Shown one piece after another: positions 1 through 5,952 of a DNA stretch of 8,138 bases. The translations under genes and the position numbers were made by a program. The notes below the pieces were generated by a model, which searched no databases, was not told the DNA's origin, and worked only from the letters and a program-made list of their open reading frames with translations. Each line of letters opens with the position of its first letter. Within the stretch, counting starts at the first letter, position 1. The DNA is taken from positions 1-8,138 of the forward strand of contig JACMNW010000072.1 of assembly GCA_014378345.1 (NCBI GenBank). The letters are read 5' to 3'. Origin of the DNA: Pseudorhodobacter sp. (GTDB lineage Bacteria; Pseudomonadota; Alphaproteobacteria; Rhodobacterales; Rhodobacteraceae).

Positions 1-797
1 ATCGCATCCTGCATCGCCAACGTGCGCACAAGGCCAGTCCATTGCCGATCTGTCAGACCGATCACCATCACGCGGTTGCCACAAGCCGTGACAAAATCCT
101 GCCCATAAGCGCCATACAGCGCATTGCCGGATTTAGGGCGATCTACGCCATTGACACAAACCTCGCCGATGATGCCCAAGTGGCCCAACATAGCAGCCGC
201 CACATCTTTTAGCGCCAGTTCCGCCAACTGGCCCGTGCCTGTGCGAAAGCGGTGCCGTTCTGCGGCCAAGAGCGTGTTCACCACCACTTGGCCTGCGATA
301 CAATCCCACGCGGGCAAAACATGGGCGATGGGGTCGGTTGACCCAACAGGCCCGGTGGCCATCGGAAAGCCAAGGCTTGGGTTGACGGTGTAGTCCACTG
401 CAGGTTCGCCGCGCCGGGTGCCCAGCAGCGATACCATGATCAGATCGGCGCGCAGGGCAGACAGGGCGGGATAGTCCATCCAGCCTTTGGTGCGCAGGTT
501 GGTCAGAAACAGGCCGGCATCGGGGCCGGGGGACGTAATCAACTGTGCGATGATCTCTTGCCCTTCTGGGCTGGTCATATCTACCGCCAGAGACCGTTTG
601 CCCTTGTTCAGCCCCGCCCAGAACAGGCTTTGGCCCGTCGATGTAACTGGCCAGCGGCGGGCATCAAGACCGCCTTGCAAGCGGTCAAACCGGATTACAT
701 CCGCGCCCATTTGCGCCAGCGTCATGCCCGCAAGTGGCACCGCCACGAAGGCAGACCCTTCGACCACGCGCATGCCTGTCAGGACGCCATTGGTCAT
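1..797 (-). CDS. mct: Family III (CaiB/BaiF) CoA transferase, mesaconyl-CoA C1:C4 CoA transferase-like; 3' end beyond window
   Basis: The first 265 residues are visible; the C-terminus lies beyond base 1. Family III CoA transferases move CoA between carboxylic acids through an aspartyl-CoA thioester. Seen here: the family's N-terminal Rossmann stretch with VVEGSAFVAVPLAGM (residues 11-25) and GADVIRFD (31-38), the NKGKRSLAVDM segment (64-74), and PAWDCIAGQ (162-170), whose Asp165 aligns with the catalytic aspartate. Phrases such as VVEGSAFVA, RWPVT and FWAGLNKGKRS match, from memory, the Chloroflexus mesaconyl-CoA C1:C4 CoA transferase (Mct) subfamily more than formyl-CoA or carnitine CoA transferases. 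Mct moves CoA within one molecule, from C1 to C4 of mesaconate. The ATG at 797 overlaps the hydratase stop as ATGA, and a GGAAGG Shine-Dalgarno lies 7 bases before it inside the hydratase gene, so the two are probably translationally coupled. Family assignment is firm; the substrate is inferred from similarity and neighbour. Confidence 0.85.
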   Translation of the reverse strand, partial: MTNGVLTGMRVVEGSAFVAVPLAGMTLAQMGADVIRFDRLQGGLDARRWPVTSTGQSLFWAGLNKGKRSLAVDMTSPEGQEIIAQLITSPGPDAGLFLTNLRTKGWMDYPALSALRADLIMVSLLGTRRGEPAVDYTVNPSLGFPMATGPVGSTDPIAHVLPAWDCIAGQVVVNTLLAAERHRFRTGTGQLAELALKDVAAAMLGHLGIIGEVCVNGVDRPKSGNALYGAYGQDFVTACGNRVMVIGLTDRQWTGLVRTLAMQDA

Positions 798-1648
798 GCG
801 GTTGCCTTCCACGAAATATCGGCCTGCATGCACACGGCGCCGTCTTCGGTTGCAGTACACAGGGCTTGGGTGGCGTTCACCGGGGCTTGCGCCATCAGCC
901 GCAACGCATTGAAATGAAACAGCGGTCGCACGCCACGAAAGCGGAAATTGGCGGGGGTGGCGTTGGCATTGTGGCGCCGTGCGGCTTCCATCAACAGCAT
1001 GGCTTGCAAGGGGCCATGCACGATCAGACCGGGGTATTTTTCCACATCCACTGCATAGGGCAAATCAAAATGAATGCGGTGCGCGTTGAAGGTCAGGGCT
1101 GAAAATCTGAACAGGCGCACAGTATCCATTGCCGGGCTTTCCACCCAAACCGCGGATTCAGGCGCAGAAATTGGGGGCGGGGGCGAAAACGCGGTTGGCA
1201 TGCCAACATAAACGATATCTTGCTCTTCCGTGACAGCCAAACCCTCTGGACCAAAGGTTTCATGGCCCACAGTCACAAAAACCATCGTACCCGCACTGCC
1301 GGTTTTTTCCGATATCTTCAGGATTTCAGACCTGCGCCGCATCGGTTGACCAATCCGCAAAGCGCTGTGAAACGTCAGCCGCCCGCCAGCCCACATGCGC
1401 CGTTCCAATGGCACCGGGGGTAAAAACCCACCCTTGGCCGGATGACCATCCGGGCCGAGGCCCGCCATGGGCGTATCAGGCGACCACCCCATCCAATGCC
1501 ACAAATTGGGCAGAATGGACCCATCTTCAAGCGCGCAAGCACCCCAAGTATCGCCCAAAGTTGCCGCCAATTGCCGGGCTTGGCGGGCAGATACGGTATC
1601 TGTCACGTCTTCGGTACGGCCGATCCATGCGTCAAACGTTTCCGACAT
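794..1648 (-). CDS. HTD2/MaoC-type hot-dog enoyl-CoA hydratase, mesaconyl-C4-CoA hydratase (Meh)-like
   Basis: A 284-residue double-hot-dog hydratase of the HTD2/MaoC-like group (N-terminal 'FAS1-like dehydratase' domain). It would add water to a short-chain enoyl-CoA in the cytoplasm. The N-terminal half carries LPNLWHWMGW (residues 47-56), GGFLPPVPLERRMWAGGRL (73-91) and EEQDIVY (141-147). The C-terminal half carries the hydratase signature FNAHRIHFDLPYA (187-199), with Asn188, His190 and His193 as likely active-site residues, then YPGLIVHGPL (205-214). A longer frame opens at 1711, but the ATG at 1648 is preferred: GGGGA sits 6 bases before it and family members begin near SETF. The gene follows the acylase by 107 bp and overlaps the CoA transferase by 4 bp. 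With that partner, the likeliest reaction is mesaconyl-C4-CoA to (S)-citramalyl-CoA. Itaconyl-CoA hydratase is the main alternative, but itaconate routes normally use a family I CoA transferase. Confidence 0.85.
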   Translation of the reverse strand: MSETFDAWIGRTEDVTDTVSARQARQLAATLGDTWGACALEDGSILPNLWHWMGWSPDTPMAGLGPDGHPAKGGFLPPVPLERRMWAGGRLTFHSALRIGQPMRRRSEILKISEKTGSAGTMVFVTVGHETFGPEGLAVTEEQDIVYVGMPTAFSPPPPISAPESAVWVESPAMDTVRLFRFSALTFNAHRIHFDLPYAVDVEKYPGLIVHGPLQAMLLMEAARRHNANATPANFRFRGVRPLFHFNALRLMAQAPVNATQALCTATEDGAVCMQADISWKATA

Positions 1649-1755
1649 GATCAATCCCCGCAGGCAGCCGCTTTGAAATATTGTTGCGCATGGGTGTCGA
1701 TTTTTTGGCAAAGGTCAAGCTGCAACGTTAACCTGCCTCCGTTTCGCGGATGATC

Positions 1756-4221
1756 TTATGGCAAGGGCGTTAAATGCGTGATACCCACTGCCGCCGCCCG
1801 CGCCAGATCAGGGTCAAGCGACATGGGAATGTATTCGCCGCGCCGCCACAATTCACCCAGATCATCGTAATAGCGCGATAAGGGATGGCCGGATTGGCCT
1901 GTTGCCGTAATGAAAACCGAACTGTCAGGATCGGCAAAATCATAGACGCCGCGGTAGCCGGCACCGTGCACATTAAAGAACGGATTGGGTTCCGTGCCTT
2001 TGGTCACACCGCGCATCAGGGTGCTGTCATCGCCGCTGGTTGATTGGCGCAGATTAACAAAATAGCGCAGAATTGGCACATTGCCCAACACCGGGTGATC
2101 ATGTGTTGCTTGGTGCGCGTCGCCCCAGCGCCAGCTTTCAATGTTGTCGCCGTAGCGTTCTTTCAGCCGCAACAACGCCTCATCCAAGGCAATCCGCGCC
2201 AGTTCGGGGCAGGTTTCAATCGCTGCGGATTGAATGATATCGCACCAGACCCCAGCGCCATCCACGTCTCGGAACACGCGGTCTATCAGTTCGGGATCAA
2301 TCTGCGTGAATTCGTCTGCCATCGGCCCCAGCTCATCGCGTATCATACGGTCTTGCAGGCTGCGCATCCATGCCATGTAGATCAACGGTTCTGGCAGATG
2401 CTCATTCATGTCGCCATTCCAGTCTGCCAAGATACCAAGCGCCTTTTGCCGAAACCTTTCTGGCGTGCCTTCCGGCGCAGCTTCGCCGGTAAACCACAGG
2501 TCAGCCCCAATCAGAGGCAACAGCGACCGGGCGGTAAAGCTTACGGTATCAAGCTGTGCTTCGATAAAACTTTCGCGCGTGTGCACCTCGCGGGTTTTCA
2601 TCAGGGTCAACCAGCGTTGAATGCGCTGTGTGTCGCCCCATTGAAAGCTGACATGTTTGGGAAACGGCCGGTCAACCGTCTTGTTGTTGGTATTGCCCAG
2701 CAGGCCGGTAGGGGGCGCTATGACGCGAGGGTTGTCATCATAGGGCAGAATGCCGATCCAACGGTTTGCGCCGACCCAACCGGGGCCTGGCATGCGGCCT
2801 TGGCTGGTGCTGGCAGCATCGCGCATCGGCATTGCCCCCACGGTTTGCATGGCAACACCTTTTGCATCGGCCAGCATCAGATTTTGCGAGGGCGCTATGA
2901 ACAATTTGCCTGCCTCAATCGCCTCATTCACAGAATCTGCCTGCATCAGATGGATCGACGCCGTCATTGAGGTGTCTTGCGGGTCAAGGGCCGTCCAGGA
3001 CAGTGCTGCGACATGGCCCGCAGGGGTTATCGCCGCCAGATTGTAATGCGTGCCGGGCAGCACTGGCCCACTTTTCGACCAGCGCAGGGTGATGGTCACA
3101 GGATCGGCGTCCTTGACTGTGATGATCGACCGTCGGGTTTCAAACGGCACAAAGCCTTCGGGCGTTTCATATTCTTGCGGGTTGGCGGGGTTCAGTTTTT
3201 CGATAATCACGTCTTGATCGTCCAGAAAGCTGGAGGTGACGCCCCAGCCCAGCTTTGCTGATCGCCCAATTAAAATGGCGGGAATGCCGGGAATTGTGGC
3301 CCCTATAACCCCGCCCGAGGCCAGTTCCAACCGTGCCAGATACCAGACCGTCGGTGCAGTGAAATCAAGATGCGGGTCGTTTGCCAATAGCGATCCACCC
3401 GCCGCCGACCTGTCCGGTGCCGCAGCCCAGGCATTGGATGCACCAGCGGTTGCGCGGTCGGGGAAAGGCGAAAGCGGGTCTTGGGCATAGCGAACGGGGG
3501 CTGTTTCGGGCAGCAAACCGGGCATCAGGCTGGCGTAATCTGGCAGGGCAGTGATGCCAACCCCCGGAACATCAGGCAGGATGTCTTTCAACCTGTCGTC
3601 AGACAGGATCAGCGACATGCGTGCGCGAAGAACCTCAAATTCCAGATGCGCAGACATCTGTAGCGCCATAAGCTTTATGATCGCGATCGAATCGGCGGGT
3701 TGCCAAGCGGCAATTTCGTTTGAGAATAAAAAGAATTCGGGTGCCCCGCGCCCCATGGACCGTTCATTGATTTGACCAATCCATGCGTTCACGCCGCGCG
3801 AATACGCCTCTAGTGCCACTTTTGTCTGGGCGTCTTGGGCTGCAACAGAAGATTGCGCCAGTGTGTAAAGGTCATATCGGCGCAACAATTCATCTGTTTG
3901 CAGGGTGCGCTGGCCAAACACTTCTGACAGCCGCCCCTGTGCTGTGCGCCGCAGCATGGTCATTTGCCACAACCGGTCTTGCGCATGGGCAAAGCCAAGC
4001 GCGAAATACACGTCTTCATCCGATTTGCCAAAAATGTGCGGCACGTTGTTGTTATTGCGAATAATTTCAATGGGAGCCTTGATTCCGGTCAGGGCAAAAT
4101 CAGTCGAATAATCCGGCAAAGACCGACCCAAAATGTAATAGGCCACCATAAGAGCCACTATCGACAGCGCCGCCATCAGGGTAAAAAGCCTAAGAAGCCA
4201 ACGAAAGGCGATGATCATCAT
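1756..4221 (-). CDS. Penicillin acylase (penicillin amidase) family protein, membrane-anchored Ntn hydrolase
   Basis: An 821-residue member of the penicillin amidase family (Ntn-hydrolase fold, peptidase S45). Members hydrolyse amide bonds in acylated substrates such as beta-lactams or N-acyl-homoserine lactones after self-cleavage into two chains. Residues 8-32 form one hydrophobic helix after RW, ending YYILGRSLPDY, with no obvious signal-peptidase site, so it looks like an anchor holding the enzyme on the periplasmic face. The alpha-chain region has VPHIFG (60-65) and LGFAHAQDRLWQM (75-87). GASNAW (260-265) supplies the new N-terminal nucleophile Ser262, exposed by cleavage after Gly260-Ala261. 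GNTNNKTV (509-516) holds the candidate oxyanion asparagine, and GQSGHPLSRYYDD (775-787) is the usual C-terminal motif. Length is normal. The ATG at 4221 follows CAGG by 4-5 bases; the next codon is also ATG and equally possible, while an in-frame TTG at 4242 lacks a good ribosome site. The natural substrate cannot be read from sequence. Confidence 0.93.
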   Translation of the reverse strand: MMIIAFRWLLRLFTLMAALSIVALMVAYYILGRSLPDYSTDFALTGIKAPIEIIRNNNNVPHIFGKSDEDVYFALGFAHAQDRLWQMTMLRRTAQGRLSEVFGQRTLQTDELLRRYDLYTLAQSSVAAQDAQTKVALEAYSRGVNAWIGQINERSMGRGAPEFFLFSNEIAAWQPADSIAIIKLMALQMSAHLEFEVLRARMSLILSDDRLKDILPDVPGVGITALPDYASLMPGLLPETAPVRYAQDPLSPFPDRATAGASNAWAAAPDRSAAGGSLLANDPHLDFTAPTVWYLARLELASGGVIGATIPGIPAILIGRSAKLGWGVTSSFLDDQDVIIEKLNPANPQEYETPEGFVPFETRRSIITVKDADPVTITLRWSKSGPVLPGTHYNLAAITPAGHVAALSWTALDPQDTSMTASIHLMQADSVNEAIEAGKLFIAPSQNLMLADAKGVAMQTVGAMPMRDAASTSQGRMPGPGWVGANRWIGILPYDDNPRVIAPPTGLLGNTNNKTVDRPFPKHVSFQWGDTQRIQRWLTLMKTREVHTRESFIEAQLDTVSFTARSLLPLIGADLWFTGEAAPEGTPERFRQKALGILADWNGDMNEHLPEPLIYMAWMRSLQDRMIRDELGPMADEFTQIDPELIDRVFRDVDGAGVWCDIIQSAAIETCPELARIALDEALLRLKERYGDNIESWRWGDAHQATHDHPVLGNVPILRYFVNLRQSTSGDDSTLMRGVTKGTEPNPFFNVHGAGYRGVYDFADPDSSVFITATGQSGHPLSRYYDDLGELWRRGEYIPMSLDPDLARAAAVGITHLTPLP

Positions 4222-4300
4222 GTGGCCTGTTCTTGACGCCAAGGAATGAATGGTTTCCTAGTCGATCAAACCTGAAAGGGCAATCAAAAGGGGGCTGTTG
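4222..4300. promoter_or_regulatory. Divergent intergenic region with inverted repeat AGGAA-N8-TTCCT
   Basis: These 79 bp separate the divergent acylase and dehydrogenase genes and should hold both promoters. A perfect 5-bp inverted repeat with an 8-bp spacer lies at 4242-4259 and could be an operator. On the plus strand TTGACG (4233-4238) is a good -35 box, but no clear -10 lies 16-18 bp downstream. ATCAA occurs twice, at 4265-4269 and 4283-4287, 18 bp apart. Confidence that this is regulatory rests mainly on gene geometry; no transcription factor can be named. Confidence 0.35.
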
Positions 4301-5167
4301 ATGGTACAGATCGCATTCTTGGGCTTGGGGGTGATGGGCTATCCTATGGCTGGGCATTTGATGGCCAAGGGGCATGGCGTTACCGTCTACAACCGTACGA
4401 TTGCCAAAGCGGATGCCTGGATTTTGCAACATGGCGGGGCAAAAGCGCTGACCCCGGCGGACGCAGCAACCGGGGCCGATTTTGTTATGGCATGCGTTGG
4501 CAATGATGATGATTTGCGCAGTTTGTGCCAAGGCGCAGATGGCGCTTTTGCCGGCATGCTCCCCGGTGCGGTGTTTGTGGATCACACAACTGTTTCCGCG
4601 CAAGTCACACGCGAATTGTCGGCACTCGCCGCAACCAAAGGCATAGGTTTTGTTGACGCCCCTGTGTCCGGCGGTCAGGCAGGGGCTGAAAACGGTGCAC
4701 TGTCGATCATGTGTGGTGGCGCTGAGGCCGACTATGCACGCGCCGAACCGGTGATGGCCGCTTATGCCCGTATCTGCCGCCGGTTGGGGGAAAGCGGTGC
4801 TGGCCAACTTGCCAAGATGATGAACCAGATCTGCATTGCGGGCCTGATGCAGGGCCTGTCAGAGGCGTTGGCCTTTGGCGAAAAGGCGGGTCTTGATGGC
4901 GCGGCGGTGGTTGAGGTTATTTCTCAAGGGGCGGCGGGCAGCTGGCAAATGGCCAACCGCCATAAAACCATGCTGGCAGATAAGTTTGATTTCGGATTTG
5001 CCGTTGATTGGATGCGCAAGGATTTGGGGATTTGCCTGAAAACCGCAGACGCGATTGGCGCAAGCCTGCCTGTTACAGCACTTGTCGATCAATTCTACAA
5101 AGACGTGCAGCTGATGGGCGGCGGCCGAAACGATACATCATCCCTGATCCGCCGCCTTAGAAAATAA
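4301..5167 (+). CDS. 3-hydroxyisobutyrate dehydrogenase / tartronate semialdehyde reductase family NAD(P)-dependent oxidoreductase
   Basis: A 288-residue cytoplasmic beta-hydroxyacid dehydrogenase, which oxidises or reduces a 3-hydroxy acid or its semialdehyde with NAD(P). Residues 4-14 (IAFLGLGVMGY) form the GxGxxG dinucleotide fold, followed by VTVYNRT (27-33), where Asn31-Arg32 suggests NADP(H) preference. DAPVSGGQAGAENGAL (119-134) is the substrate-binding motif, and GAGQLAKMMNQ (166-176) contains the catalytic Lys172; Lys240 in DWMRKDLG is the second conserved lysine. Length is typical. The ATG at 4301 is chosen because AAAAGGGG ends 6 bases before it; a TTG one codon earlier is less likely. 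The gene diverges from the acylase and converges on the SYLF gene, so it is probably monocistronic. Candidate substrates are 3-hydroxyisobutyrate (valine breakdown), tartronate semialdehyde (glyoxylate or glycerate route) and related acids; family motifs do not separate these. Confidence 0.9.
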   Translation: MVQIAFLGLGVMGYPMAGHLMAKGHGVTVYNRTIAKADAWILQHGGAKALTPADAATGADFVMACVGNDDDLRSLCQGADGAFAGMLPGAVFVDHTTVSAQVTRELSALAATKGIGFVDAPVSGGQAGAENGALSIMCGGAEADYARAEPVMAAYARICRRLGESGAGQLAKMMNQICIAGLMQGLSEALAFGEKAGLDGAAVVEVISQGAAGSWQMANRHKTMLADKFDFGFAVDWMRKDLGICLKTADAIGASLPVTALVDQFYKDVQLMGGGRNDTSSLIRRLRK

Positions 5168-5169
5168 GC

Positions 5170-5199
5170 AAAGCGCTGCGCCGCCAGCTTTTCATTTTG
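5170..5199 (+). terminator. Possible imperfect terminator after the dehydrogenase gene
   Basis: Just after the stop, AAAGC (5170-5174) can pair with GCTTT (5187-5191), or GCTG (5175-5178) with CAGC (5185-5188), followed by the T-rich run TTTTCATTTT. The stem is short and interrupted, so this is a tentative call based on position and the T-rich tail. Confidence 0.3.
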
Positions 5200-5235
5200 G
5201 ACTAAATATCCTCGCCGAAGGCATCGCCGCCGATG
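5189..5235. repeat. Possible short intergenic element shared among Rhodobacterales
   Basis: The convergent gap contains a T-rich run, then GGACTAAATATCCTCG (5199-5214) and GCCGAAGGC, then a perfect hairpin CATCG-CCGC-CGATG (5222-5235). The 'CTAAATATCCTCG' core resembles, from memory, a short sequence that recurs 3' of genes in Roseobacter-group genomes. Only one copy occurs in this window, so calling it a repeat depends on that recollection and is unproven. Confidence 0.25.
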
Positions 5236-5246
5236 AAACTGACCGG

Positions 5247-5804
5247 TTAAGGTATAATCCGGCTGTACTTTGTGCCGGATAGCGTCGCCCCGGCAATAAG
5301 GCCTTGCTGACCGAATACAAGTGCTACAACCGGGTCCAGTTCTGTAGTGTCTTTGCCGATGCTTGCGCCTTGTTCAGGTGTAGCATAGCGAATGTCAGCC
5401 CCGGCAGCCCAACCTTTGCCGCGGCGGAAATCAGCAAGTGCGGGTTCGGTCATAAAGAACAAGGCATGGGCGTATTGTTGTGCGCCGATCTGAAAGCCGA
5501 AGGTGGCTTTCGCGGTGGAATAGTAGTCGACCGTTGCGTTGTTTATGCGCAGCGCACCGCGCCCGAAGCCGCCGCCAATGCCAAAGCCAGCCTCGGTGAC
5601 CAACGGGATATACAGCACACCGTAGGCCCGGCTCGCCAGATCACGGGTGCCGGGGTACTGGCTGAACAGGAAATTCTGTGTGGCATCAACGCGGGCGTCG
5701 ATCTTTTGGCTGCCATCGCCGCCAATGCCATTGCCGCAGGCAGCTGTCAGCAACACGGCTGATCCGGCAGACCCTAGAAAAATTCGTCGTGAAATAGTGG
5801 TCAT
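5247..5804 (-). CDS. SYLF (YSC84-like) domain lipid-binding protein with Tat-type lipoprotein signal
   Basis: A 185-residue protein with a SYLF/YSC84 domain, a fold known for binding phospholipids in eukaryotes and widespread but poorly understood in bacteria. The N-terminus has SRRIFLG (residues 5-11), a twin-arginine-like motif with Arg6-Arg7, then a hydrophobic stretch ending LLTAAC. Cys23 fits a relaxed lipobox (Thr at -3), so the mature protein may be a Tat-exported lipoprotein starting CGNGIGGDG. The SYLF domain follows: AYGVLYIPLVTEAGFGIGGG (60-79), GRGALRI (81-87), YYSTAKATFGFQIGAQQYAH (94-113), and a C-terminal GLIAGATLSGTKYS (168-181), typical of the family. The ATG at 5804 follows GAGG by 8 bases; an upstream in-frame start at 5849 would bury the signal and is rejected. 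The gene has its own candidate promoter and converges on the dehydrogenase. Domain identity is secure; lipidation and Tat use are predictions. Confidence 0.88.
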   Translation of the reverse strand: MTTISRRIFLGSAGSAVLLTAACGNGIGGDGSQKIDARVDATQNFLFSQYPGTRDLASRAYGVLYIPLVTEAGFGIGGGFGRGALRINNATVDYYSTAKATFGFQIGAQQYAHALFFMTEPALADFRRGKGWAAGADIRYATPEQGASIGKDTTELDPVVALVFGQQGLIAGATLSGTKYSRIIP

Positions 5805-5830
5805 TCTGTGCGCCTCGCTGCTCGACTTTA

Positions 5831-5879
5831 ACCCGAAGTTGCGGGTCACGGCCCATGTGGGTGGGGCTCTTGCGGCCCC
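5831..5879 (-). other. Two leader hairpins ahead of the SYLF gene
   Basis: Two perfect 5-bp stems lie between the candidate promoter and the SYLF start codon: GGGGC (5863-5867) with GCCCC (5875-5879), 7-base loop; and ACCCG (5831-5835) with CGGGT (5842-5846), 6-base loop. If transcription starts near 5881, the first stem forms the very 5' end of the mRNA. Neither has a T-run, so they look more like leader structure than terminators. Alternatively they lie in the 3' end of the hemB transcript. Confidence 0.35.
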
Positions 5880-5887
5880 GTGCGCTA

Positions 5888-5916
5888 CATATAGCGGTTT
5901 TTGCGCCCTGTGTCAT
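5888..5916 (-). promoter_or_regulatory. Candidate sigma-70 promoter for the SYLF gene
   Basis: On the minus strand ATGACA (5916-5911) is followed after exactly 17 bp by TATATG (5893-5888). These match the -35 consensus at 5 of 6 positions and the -10 at 4 of 6. A start near 5881 would give a leader of about 77 nt. It lies between the hemB stop and the SYLF start, so it would let the SYLF gene be transcribed apart from hemB. Confidence 0.45.
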
Positions 5917-5952
5917 TGCCGATATGCGCCATTGGCAAACGATTGCGCAGGG

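Noticed and set aside
487..917. Two overlapping plus-strand frames of 119-141 codons
   Set aside because: Both are antisense to the CoA transferase and hydratase genes, which have clear family motifs.
1649..1755. Search for a promoter or terminator between the acylase and hydratase genes
   Set aside because: TTGACC on the minus strand (1718-1713) resembles a -35 box, but no convincing -10 lies at proper spacing, and no hairpin with a T-run was found.
2044..2970. Long open frame of 308 codons on the plus strand
   Set aside because: It lies entirely antisense to the well-supported acylase, and its translation shows no recognisable domain. Such shadow frames are common in GC-rich genes.
4190..4807. 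205-codon frame on the minus strand
   Set aside because: It is antisense to the dehydrogenase gene, Cys/His-rich without pattern, and crosses the divergent promoter region.
5883..5902. Hairpin CGCTA-CATA-TAGCG followed by TTTTT on the plus strand, terminator-like
   Set aside because: No plus-strand gene ends nearby, the stem is only 5 bp, and the sequence overlaps the better-supported minus-strand -10 box.
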